Shown here one piece after another: positions 1-5,155 of a DNA stretch of 7,705 nt; position 1 is the first letter of the stretch, and each line of letters starts with the position of its first letter. Below the pieces are notes generated by a model, which saw only the letters and a program-made list of their open reading frames with translations, did not search any database and had not been told where the DNA came from. This DNA is from Actinomycetes bacterium (GTDB lineage: Bacteria > Actinomycetota > Actinomycetes > Mycobacteriales > Micromonosporaceae), in NCBI GenBank assembly GCA_023437285.1, contig JAEZGP010000119.1:1-7705 (forward strand). The letters are read 5' to 3'. A program made the position numbers and the translations under genes.

Positions 1-257
1 AGGTCGTGCCATACGGCAATCGATGGTCCCGCGTCGTCGGTGAGCATGTGCTGCATCGACTGAACATCGTCGGTGAGTTGACCCACGGTGGGCTGCGGAG
101 CTTCGAGCTCGAAGCGGAACGCATCCCGTGGACCGACTGTCCAGTAATAGTCGGTGCCGAGATCAACCACAGTCCCCTGCTGCCTCTCGACCTCGTCGAG
201 TGACCTCGACAGGGCTCGTCGCAGGTCTGCCATTGACACCAAGGTTTCGCCGCTCAT
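1..257 (-). CDS. Conserved actinobacterial hypothetical protein, partial (C-terminus outside window)
   Basis: An open frame on the minus strand runs from an ATG at 257 off the left edge, giving 85 full codons. The ATG overlaps the TGA of the MerR gene (ATGA), so translation is probably coupled to it. There is no clear ribosome site of its own. An ATG two codons upstream (263) and an internal ATG at codon 9 (MADLRRAL) are alternative starts. The product begins with a charged helix (about residues 9-28, DLRRALSRSLDEVERQ). A TDYYWTVGPRDAF block follows (about 35-47), then GQLTDDV (59-65) and a WHDL near the edge. The pattern of an N-terminal helix, a Tyr/Trp-rich strand and a GQLTDDV segment resembles small uncharacterised actinobacterial proteins I recall without a named domain, so no function is claimed. 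Its place as third gene of a MerR/HEAT operon suggests it serves the same pathway; that is inference. The composition and the coupling make it a real gene. Confidence 0.72.
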   Translation of the reverse strand, partial: MSGETLVSMADLRRALSRSLDEVERQQGTVVDLGTDYYWTVGPRDAFRFELEAPQPTVGQLTDDVQSMQHMLTDDAGPSIAVWHD

Positions 258-1333
258 GGACATAGCGTGCCAGTCAAAGCGCGAGCTTGATCCAGTGCCC
301 TCATCTGCCGCGTCTTGATTTCGTCGTTCGACCGTTCTTCGAGCACCTTCACGAGGGCCGAAGCGGTGAGGGCCACGGGTTGATCATCGTCGTGGGCCAG
401 GTGCCGCAGGACGTTCAGCGCAATGGTCCCCGGCATCTCGGCGAGTGCCTGGGCCAGTCGTATCCGCACCGCCGAGTCCGCGGTGTGTGCGGCGAGTTTG
501 TCGATCAGCGCGCCCATGATCCGGTCTGCCCACTTCGCGTCCTGCGCCAACGTTCCCAGCAACTCGGCCGCCTCGACATCGTTCGGGCCCTCGACCACTA
601 TGCCGAGGAGCGTCGGCACGGCTTGGGTCACGCCCCGGGCACCCAGTGCGAGAGCAGCATGTCTGCGGATCGTCGTGTTTGTGTCCCCGAGCGCGTCGGT
701 GAGCATCGCGGTCGCCTCGTCGTCGGGTAGCTCGGCGAGCGCCAGGACCGCACGCCGCCGGACATCAACGCGGTCGGAGGCCATGCCGGATGCCAGGCTC
801 GCCACACTGTCACCGCCGGCCATCGCGAGGGCCCACCGCAGGGCCCCAGCAACGTTCGGATCGGATTCGGCGAGAACCGCCTCGGCCAGCACCTCGACGG
901 GAACCGACGTGTGCTCGGCCGGGGCCAGGACGGCCTGCTGTCGCCGCGCGGCACTCTGGGAACCCAGTCCTTTCAGGAGCTCGACGATGCGCGCGACGTC
1001 CTGCCAGTCGGCGGGCTCGGCCGCATCGACCGTTCGCAGCTGTTCGAGGAGTTCGTGCTCCCGATTCAGTCGTTCCTCGGTCTCTCGGATGAGGTCGCCG
1101 ACCAGCGCGGACGGTGTGAATCCGGGATCGTCGAGAGCGCGTGCGATCTGACGCAGCGACAGTCCCAGAGACCGCAGACCCTCCACATAAAAGATCCGTC
1201 GGAGGTCTTCGGGGGTGTACTCCCGGTAGCCACCCACGGTACGGCCGGTCGGCCGCACCAGCCCGAGGGAGTCGTAGTGCCTGAGCATCCGGGCGCTCAC
1301 CCCCGAGCGGCGCGCCACGTCACCGATCAGCAC
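254..1333 (-). CDS. MerR-family transcriptional regulator with HEAT-repeat C-terminal domain
   Basis: The 359-residue protein opens with a typical MerR winged helix-turn-helix: IGDVARRSGVSARMLRHY at about 3-20, GLVRP at 24-28, the wing GGYREY at 34-39, and DLRRIFYVEGLRSLGLSL at 43-60. A helical linker, probably the dimerising coiled coil, follows at about 75-122. From about 145 to 335 there are helix pairs of HEAT/PBS-lyase type, for example VDVRRRAVLALAEL and TTIRRHAALALGARG. Family knowledge: MerR proteins bind DNA as dimers and untwist promoters with long spacers, and their C-terminal part usually senses a metal or small molecule. Here HEAT repeats replace it, which points to a protein partner (inference). 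The GTG start is supported by GGGAGGAG at 1342-1349, eight bases upstream. Its first 7 bases overlap the end of the HEAT gene, and its TGA overlaps the next ATG. It is clearly the middle gene of an operon. Confidence 0.93.
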   Translation of the reverse strand: MLIGDVARRSGVSARMLRHYDSLGLVRPTGRTVGGYREYTPEDLRRIFYVEGLRSLGLSLRQIARALDDPGFTPSALVGDLIRETEERLNREHELLEQLRTVDAAEPADWQDVARIVELLKGLGSQSAARRQQAVLAPAEHTSVPVEVLAEAVLAESDPNVAGALRWALAMAGGDSVASLASGMASDRVDVRRRAVLALAELPDDEATAMLTDALGDTNTTIRRHAALALGARGVTQAVPTLLGIVVEGPNDVEAAELLGTLAQDAKWADRIMGALIDKLAAHTADSAVRIRLAQALAEMPGTIALNVLRHLAHDDDQPVALTASALVKVLEERSNDEIKTRQMRALDQARALTGTLCP

Positions 1334-2004
1334 GCAGTCGTCTCCTCCCGGCCCGGACCGAGCGCAACGATCCGCCTCGCTTCATCGACGGCGAGGTCGA
1401 ACGCGGCATCCGGGTCGCGCAGAAGCTGTTCCGTCGCGCTTGCGTGCGCACGTACCGCCGGGTCGTGATGGATCATCGCCGCCCGCAGTACCGGCTCGAC
1501 CACGTCGCCGAGCGCCACGAGGGTACGGCTCAGGCTCAGCCGTAGCTCCCGGTCGCCGCGACCAAACTGCCTGGCCAGTTCCGCAGCCAGCGCCTCCTTC
1601 TCCTCGTCGGGCGCGAGAACGACGGCAGCGCGCCACGCAGCCCGCGCGACCTCGTCGTCGGCGTCGTGCAGCAATGATCGCGTGATCGCGGGCCACGCGC
1701 TGCTGTCCCCGATCTTGGACAGGGTATGCAACGCCTGGCTACGGGCCTGTGCGCCTCCGGACCGAAGCTGCGCGCGCAACTTCGGAACCGTGATCTCCGA
1801 CGGGAGACGGGTCAGCGCCCACGTGAGCATGTCGCGCACGAAAAAGTCCGGCTCGATCGCGCACCGCGCCACGAGCACATCGACGAAACCGGGCTCGGGA
1901 TGCGTACCGATTGCCAGCGCCGCCTTCAGCCGCGTCGATGAGTTCCCAGCGGCCAATGCGTCGAGCAGCCGCGTGTCCTGTGGATACCTGTGTGCCGAGC
2001 TCAT
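1327..2004 (-). CDS. HEAT-repeat domain-containing protein
   Basis: The 225-residue, all-helical protein is built from about six HEAT/ARM-like helix pairs, roughly at 11-33, 40-68, 73-99, 104-131, 137-165 and 169-195. They carry the usual spaced Ala/Leu and Arg (STRLKAALAIG, AQARSQALHTLSKIG, DPAVRAHASATEQLL). There is no signal peptide, membrane segment or catalytic motif. HEAT repeats form curved scaffolds that bind other proteins; no enzyme activity is suggested. The ATG at 2004 has a strong ribosome site, GGAGGTGG at 2011-2018, six bases upstream. The gene is first in the operon with the MerR-HEAT gene and overlaps it by 7 bases. Because both products have the same repeat architecture, they may pair or share a partner (inference). 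A MerR-type promoter lies at 2027-2057. The last codons of this gene contain the ribosome site of the MerR gene. Confidence 0.88.
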   Translation of the reverse strand: MSSAHRYPQDTRLLDALAAGNSSTRLKAALAIGTHPEPGFVDVLVARCAIEPDFFVRDMLTWALTRLPSEITVPKLRAQLRSGGAQARSQALHTLSKIGDSSAWPAITRSLLHDADDEVARAAWRAAVVLAPDEEKEALAAELARQFGRGDRELRLSLSRTLVALGDVVEPVLRAAMIHHDPAVRAHASATEQLLRDPDAAFDLAVDEARRIVALGPGREETTAC

Positions 2005-2026
2005 GGGGCACCACCTCCGACAGCCC

Positions 2027-2057
2027 AGTCAAAACCCTGTCACAGTGGCAAAGTCAA
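2027..2057 (-). promoter_or_regulatory. MerR-type promoter and operator with 19-base spacer, driving the HEAT/MerR operon
   Basis: On the minus strand there is TTGACT at 2057-2052 (-35), then 19 bases, then TTGACT at 2032-2027 in the -10 position (a weak match to TAnnnT). Within the spacer an imperfect dyad is centred on T2044: ACTTTGCCAC at 2054-2045 and GTGACAGGGT at 2043-2034, with 7 of 10 positions symmetric. A near-consensus -35, an overlong 19-20 base spacer and a dyad filling that spacer are the hallmark of promoters activated by MerR proteins. The dyad also reads like known MerR-family sites (CTTTGCCAC/GTGACAG). A start point near 2020 would leave a short leader holding GGAGGTGG just before the ATG at 2004. 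The role as autoregulatory operator is inferred from position. Confidence 0.7.
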
Positions 2058-2199
2058 GTTCACGGGCGAGACGCTGCAGACATCGGCGCACCCTACGACC
2101 ACGTCGGCGATGCAGTCGTCGATGCTGCGTGCCATCGGCGGCTCGAAACCAGGTCGAGGACTCGCGATAGCCGTCAGGGGCTGAGTGACGAGGGTCGGT

Positions 2200-2931
2200 T
2201 CAGCGCGGGGAGAGGAGGCAGAACTCGTTGCCCTCCGGGTCGGCGAAAACCATCCAGGTGACGTTGCTTGCGCTGAGGTCGATGTCGGTTGCGCCGAGAC
2301 TGCGCAGCTTGGCCGCCTCGGCCGCCAGGTCGTCCCCGGGGTATGGGCGGATGTCGAGATGGACTCGGTTCCACCCCGTCTTCACGTCGGGCGTACGGAG
2401 GAACTGTAGGTACGGGCCCACGCCCGCGGCGGAGCGCAGTATCGCGCTGTCATCGGTCACCTTGTCGACGATCCAGTCCGTAGCCTGACTCCAGAACCGC
2501 AACATGGCCTGGGGGTCCACGCAGTCGACGATGACCGAGGCGATCGGTCCGGTCTCGTCGTAGAGCGAGTCCAGCACGCAGAACTCGTTGCCCTCCGGGT
2601 CGGTCATGACCGTCCATGGGACGTCGCCCTGGCCGATGTCGGCGGGTGTGGCGCCGAGATCCTTCAGGCGCGCGACCAGCTCCGCCTGGTGGGCCGCCGA
2701 TTTCGAGGCGAGGTCGAGATGCACGCGGTTCTTGACCGTCTTGGGTTCGGGGGAGGCGACGAGGTCGACGTAGACGGCGGCCGGGTCGGGATAGACCAGG
2801 CCCGGTGGTTCGAGGTTGGTCACGCCGGGTTCCTCGCTGGAGATCTCCCAGCCGAGCGCTTCCGCCCAGAACGCGCCCAAAGCGGCGTCGTCGCGAGCCT
2901 TCATGTTGATCTGCACTAGCCGGGTTGCCAC
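2200..2931 (-). CDS. VOC-family (glyoxalase/dioxygenase-fold) protein with two tandem domains
   Basis: The 243-residue protein holds two glyoxalase-like domains of the VOC superfamily, about 3-122 and 128-243. Matching motifs recur exactly 120 residues apart: NRVHLDL at 68-74 and NRVHLDI at 188-194, DPEGNEFCVL at 111-120 and DPEGNEFCLL at 231-240. VOC folds use paired beta-alpha-beta modules. The second H of an NRVHLD strand and the E of DPEGNEF are the usual metal ligands, and both halves keep them. Family members include glyoxalases, ring-cleaving dioxygenases and antibiotic-binding proteins, so the substrate cannot be named. The start is GTG at 2931 (MATRLVQINMKARD, a typical beginning for this group). 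No ribosome site is visible, but a TAGCAT box ends eight bases upstream, so it may be translated from a leaderless message. It is transcribed alone toward the HEAT operon. Confidence 0.92.
   Translation of the reverse strand: MATRLVQINMKARDDAALGAFWAEALGWEISSEEPGVTNLEPPGLVYPDPAAVYVDLVASPEPKTVKNRVHLDLASKSAAHQAELVARLKDLGATPADIGQGDVPWTVMTDPEGNEFCVLDSLYDETGPIASVIVDCVDPQAMLRFWSQATDWIVDKVTDDSAILRSAAGVGPYLQFLRTPDVKTGWNRVHLDIRPYPGDDLAAEAAKLRSLGATDIDLSASNVTWMVFADPEGNEFCLLSPR
2218..2243. repeat. 26-base direct repeat, copy A (within VOC gene, second domain)
   Basis: Positions 2218-2243 are identical to 2578-2603, 360 bases away. Both encode the DPEGNEFC motif of a VOC domain. The exact match marks the internal domain duplication of the gene; it is not a mobile repeat. 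Confidence 0.85.
2578..2603. repeat. 26-base direct repeat, copy B (within VOC gene, first domain)
   Basis: This is the second copy of the 26-base identity at 2218-2243. It lies in the first VOC domain at the equivalent codons. The flanking bases diverge at once (C versus G on one side, T versus C on the other), so only the metal-ligand motif is preserved at DNA level. Confidence 0.85.
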
Positions 2932-2938
2932 GTCGACG

Positions 2939-2944
2939 ATGCTA
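2939..2944 (-). promoter_or_regulatory. Candidate -10 box for leaderless VOC transcript
   Basis: TAGCAT on the minus strand fits the actinobacterial TAnnnT -10. It ends seven bases before the GTG at 2931, so the expected transcript start falls on or next to the start codon. No Shine-Dalgarno sequence lies in the usual place. No good -35 is visible 17-18 bases further up, so this is only a candidate. Confidence 0.35.
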
Positions 2945-2996
2945 GCGCTCCATGATCGTGATGAATGTGCGTCGCGCTGGCGCGTCCTCGCGTGGG

Positions 2997-3032
2997 TCAG
3001 TCGAGGCAGAATTCGTTGCCCTCGACGTCCTG
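2997..3032 (-). pseudogene. Remnant of a VOC-family gene (C-terminal 11 codons and stop)
   Basis: Read on the minus strand, these bases encode QDVEGNEFCLD and a TGA. This is the typical closing motif of single-domain glyoxalase-like VOC proteins and parallels DPEGNEFCVL and DPEGNEFCLL in the neighbouring intact gene. Upstream of codon Q the frame (NQP, then LQQV) no longer resembles a VOC domain, and no start or domain body is present. It therefore looks like the 3' end of a lost gene, cut off where the antitoxin-like gene's upstream region begins. It is not a copy of the adjacent gene's own end, which terminates in LLSPR. Confidence 0.6.
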
Positions 3033-3068
3033 CGGTTGGTTCACTTGCTGTAGTTGGAGCGACGGTGA

Positions 3069-3446
3069 ATGACGTGTTGGAAGGTGCTGCCGCGGCCCTT
3101 CGCCGCGTTCTGGAGGGTTCCGGCGACCAGGGTGAACGTGGCGCTGTCGCGGGAGACCGCGGAGCTGGTGTCCCGGTTGGCTGACGCTCGGGTGCGCGGG
3201 GAGGAGATTCTGGTGCCAGGCAACGACGAAATCACCCCGAGCGAGGCGGCCGTGCTGCTGGGGATGTCGCGTCCGCAGGTCCGCATGCTGATGGATCGTG
3301 GCCTACTGGAGTTTCGCAAGGCCGGCACACACGACCGCATTCGGGTCTCGTCGATCAGGGCGTTTCTGGAGTCGGAACGTCCCCGCCGACGTGAGGCACT
3401 GGCCGACCTGGCCGCGCTGCAGGACGAGTTCTACGGGAGAAAGTGA
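3069..3446 (+). CDS. Excisionase-family helix-turn-helix protein, antitoxin-like
   Basis: The 125-residue product has a small winged HTH of the excisionase/MerR-like class at about 55-104: ITPSEAAVLLGMSRPQVRMLMDRG, then GTHDRIRVSSIRAFLESE. A variable helical N-terminal part (VNVALSRETAELVSRLADARVRGEEILVPG) and a charged C-terminal helix (RRREALADLAALQDEFYGRK) flank it. Actinobacterial proteins of this layout usually act as the DNA-binding antitoxin of a PIN-domain ribonuclease encoded just downstream. Here no PIN gene follows; the next 290 bases hold only a 33-codon frame. The ATG at 3069 has GGAG at 3056-3059. Residues 1-20, rich in Trp and Pro (CWKVLPRPFAAFW), are unlike the family, so the GTG at 3132 (VNVALS) is a possible alternative start. 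It could also be a free-standing regulator. Confidence 0.75.
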   Translation: MTCWKVLPRPFAAFWRVPATRVNVALSRETAELVSRLADARVRGEEILVPGNDEITPSEAAVLLGMSRPQVRMLMDRGLLEFRKAGTHDRIRVSSIRAFLESERPRRREALADLAALQDEFYGRK

Positions 3447-3740
3447 CACCCGCCCACGCGTCCCGGAGAGCACCCGATGACCGGTAGTCGTCCTGACCTG
3501 GCCCAGTCCGTCTCCAAGGCGATCTCCATGATCGTCACCGGAGTACGCCGATCGTCCGAGGTTGTCCCGGTAGCTTGACCAGCTCGCCGGCACGGATCGG
3601 GCGGACGATCAGGCCCGATCCGCCAGGCGATTGGCGAGTCGCGGAGGGGCGAGGCCATCCCCGGCTCCGTCACCCGTGCCGCGACGATCTCGTTAATGGG
3701 CATGAGGGGATAGGCGCGGCACAACCGCACTGGAGTCGCT
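3447..3740. other. Intergenic stretch between antitoxin-like gene and secreted HNH gene
   Basis: No convincing gene is seen. One 33-codon frame starts at ATG 3477 after GGAGAG (3464-3469) and stops at 3578. It begins MTGSRPDLAQSVSK and matches no family I recognise. It lies where a PIN toxin would be expected but has no Asp-rich PIN motif. A strong inverted repeat follows at 3593-3622. The far end carries the ribosome site GGAG (3732-3735) of the HNH gene. Confidence 0.5.
3593..3622. terminator. Perfect 10-bp inverted repeat with 10-base loop; possible terminator
   Basis: CGGATCGGGC at 3593-3602 pairs fully with GCCCGATCCG at 3613-3622 around a 10-base loop. A second, outer match (CTCGCC at 3583-3588 with GGCGAG at 3633-3638) could lengthen the structure. 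There is no run of T after it on either strand. U-poor terminators are known in actinobacteria, and its place after the antitoxin-like gene and before the HNH gene fits that role. A palindromic operator is the other reading. Confidence 0.45.
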
Positions 3741-4373
3741 GTGATCCGTGCCATCAGGGCCGCCTGCGTGATGACGGCCGCCGCCGCGATCGTCGTCGGG
3801 TTCAACCCCGGACCCGTTCGGGCCACGCCGCCCAACATCCCCACGTACGGCGAGGCGGTGACGCGGCTGGCCGCGCTCACCGTCGCGGCCGAGGGGAGCC
3901 CGACCGCGTACGACCGTCGCCTTTTCCCACACTGGATCACCATTTCGGACTCGTGCAACACGCGCGAGGAGGTGCTCAAGCGCGACGGGACGAACGTTGT
4001 GGTCAGCAGCACCTGCGCCGCCATCTCGGGCAGCTGGTACAGCCCGTACGACGGGATGACCTGGACGGCGGCCTCCGATGTCGACATCGACCACATGGTG
4101 CCGCTCGCGGAGGCGTGGACGTCCGGCGCGTGGGCGTGGACGACGGCGAAGCGGCGGTCCTACGCCAACGATCTCGGCGGGCCCCAGCTGTGGGCGGTCA
4201 CGGACAACGTCAACCAGTCCAAGGGCAACAAGGACCCGGCCGAGTGGCAGCCGCCGCTGACGTCGTTCCGGTGCACCTACGCGCGGGCCTGGATTCAGGT
4301 GAAGTACGACTACTCCCTGACCCTGGACACGGCGGAGAAGGCGGCGCTGCAGGACATGCTGACCTCCTGCTGA
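3741..4373 (+). CDS. Secreted HNH-family nuclease (GmrSD/DUF1524-like)
   Basis: This is a 210-residue protein with an N-terminal signal peptide: Arg at 3 and 6, a hydrophobic core at about 8-20, and a likely cut after VRA near residue 28. The mature part carries the HNH signature of the DUF1524/GmrSD C-terminal family. DVDIDHMVPLAEAW lies at 113-126, with D117-H118 as the likely metal/general-base pair. KRRSYAND is at 137-144, NVNQSKGNKDPAEW at 156-169 with the Asn and Lys of the second half-site, then PP. Four Cys (72, 92, 178, 210) in the mature chain could form disulfides, as expected outside the cell. The family cleaves DNA; here it probably acts as an extracellular nuclease rather than as the restriction enzyme GmrSD, whose DUF262 part is absent. 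The GTG start is supported by GGAG at 3732-3735. A DUF1992 gene starts 20 bases after its stop, likely in one transcript. Confidence 0.9.
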   Translation: MIRAIRAACVMTAAAAIVVGFNPGPVRATPPNIPTYGEAVTRLAALTVAAEGSPTAYDRRLFPHWITISDSCNTREEVLKRDGTNVVVSSTCAAISGSWYSPYDGMTWTAASDVDIDHMVPLAEAWTSGAWAWTTAKRRSYANDLGGPQLWAVTDNVNQSKGNKDPAEWQPPLTSFRCTYARAWIQVKYDYSLTLDTAEKAALQDMLTSC

Positions 4374-4702
4374 GCCGTGGGAGAATGGCCCTTATGACGG
4401 AGCCTCGGTTCGAGTCGGTGGTGGATCGCCAGATCCGGCTCGCGGCCGAGCGGGGCGAGTTCGACAACCTGCCGGGTGCTGGCAAGCCGCTGCCCAACTG
4501 GGGTGGGCAGGACGACGAACTGTGGTGGATCAAGGATTACCTGCGCCGTGAGGGCCTGACGAGCGAGGCGATGCTGCCCACCTCGCTGCAACTGGCCCGG
4601 GAGGTGGAGCGGCTGCCGGAACGGGTCCGCGCCATGTTGTCGGAGCAGGTGGTGCGCGAGGCGGTGGCCGACCTCAACGAGCGGATGGCCGCGTACGCGC
4701 AC
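4356..4702 (+). repeat. Direct repeat copy 1: end of HNH gene plus DUF1992 gene
   Basis: This stretch matches 7358-7705. Within the coding part (4394-4702 versus 7397-7705) I count 9 mismatches in 309 bases and no gaps. In the 38-39 bases before the start codon the match is looser, with one inserted G and about six changes. It still includes the codons for TSC and the stop of the HNH gene. The spacing between coding copies is 3,003 bases. The right-hand limit of the repeat lies beyond the window. Confidence 0.92.
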
Positions 4703-4861
4703 ACGCCGAGCCCGCCGTACGTGTCGTTGAAGCCCGTGGACCCCGACGACGCGGTGGCGCACTGGCGCGCGGCCCATGAGCCACCGCCGGCGCCGCCGGT
4801 TGATCCGCCCTCAGCCGCGAACCGACGCGGCTGGCGTTGGCTGTTGCGCCGGCGCGGCTGA
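4394..4861 (+). CDS. DUF1992 (DnaJ-C28 conserved domain) protein, copy 1
   Basis: The 155-residue protein belongs to the DUF1992 family (Pfam DJC28_CD), seen in a human DnaJ-like protein and in many bacteria without a J-domain. The signature is in the first 50 residues: VVDRQIRLAAERGEFDNLPG at 9-28, GKPLP at 30-34, and a DELWWIKDYLRREG helix at 41-54. A helical part to about 103 and a Pro-rich, basic tail ending WRWLLRRRG follow. Its biochemical role is unknown. ATG 4394 is preferred because GGGAG (4379-4383) lies 10 bases before it; the in-frame ATG at 4385 is too close to that site. It follows the secreted HNH gene by 20 bases and is probably cotranscribed. Its last 51 bases are antisense to the end of the DUF2238 remnant. 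A near-identical second copy begins at 7397. Confidence 0.92.
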   Translation: MTEPRFESVVDRQIRLAAERGEFDNLPGAGKPLPNWGGQDDELWWIKDYLRREGLTSEAMLPTSLQLAREVERLPERVRAMLSEQVVREAVADLNERMAAYAHTPSPPYVSLKPVDPDDAVAHWRAAHEPPPAPPVDPPSAANRRGWRWLLRRRG

Positions 4862-5107
4862 CGCGGCCTGCGGCAGGGCCGCGAGCTGCTGGTCGTGCGG
4901 GCGGCTGAGCAGCAGCAGCGATGTGATCGCGCCGACGCCGGCGAGGAACATGTCCCACTGGGTGTCCCACTTGTCGCCCTGGGTGGCGAGGAAGTCCTCC
5001 GTCGCTGAGCCGCCGATCAGCGAACCCCACCATTCGAGCATCTCGAAGAACGAGCTGACGCCAGGCACACGCACGACCGGCAACGATTCAGCTCGCTGGA
5101 GTGTCAT
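4811..5107 (-). pseudogene. C-terminal remnant of a DUF2238 (YjdF-like) membrane protein
   Basis: The minus-strand frame of 98 codons contains, from about residue 18, the closing part of DUF2238 inner-membrane proteins: SSFFEMLEWW (18-27), then EDFLATQGDKWDTQWDMFLA (37-56), then a membrane helix to about 68 ending LLLLSRPHDQQL. Full members are about 200 residues with several membrane helices, so the N-terminal two thirds are missing. The first 17 codons do not look like the family. There is no ribosome site before the ATG at 5107, and an in-frame TAA lies just upstream. The break falls next to the start of the HNH gene that reads the other way, suggesting that the 5' part was lost when that segment arrived. 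The Ala/Pro-rich tail overlaps the DUF1992 3' end in antisense. A short translated membrane peptide cannot be excluded. Confidence 0.72.
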
Positions 5108-5155
5108 AGGTGGGCGTTACTGTGCGGACCGCTGTTGGTTCTTCGCGAGGGGAGG

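Noticed and set aside
423..1151. 242-codon plus-strand frame opposite the MerR gene
   Set aside because: It is a Ser/Arg/Ala-rich antisense shadow typical of high-GC DNA. The minus strand holds an unmistakable MerR-HEAT protein.
3477..3578. 33-codon plus-strand frame after the antitoxin-like gene, as a toxin gene
   Set aside because: It has a fair ribosome site but no PIN or other toxin motif and no recognised homology, so it is mentioned only within the intergenic entry.
3431..4096. 221-codon minus-strand frame opposite the secreted HNH gene
   Set aside because: No domain, no ribosome site and antisense to a clear gene.
3575..4861. Long 428-codon plus-strand frame ending with the DUF1992 gene
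   Set aside because: Only its last 155 codons look like a protein family. The rest runs out of frame through the secreted HNH gene, which has a signal peptide, a ribosome site and catalytic motifs.
5118..5123. TACTGT as a -10 box for the HNH gene at 5156
   Set aside because: It fits TAnnnT, but no -35-like hexamer lies 16-19 bases upstream and the true start codon is unsettled.
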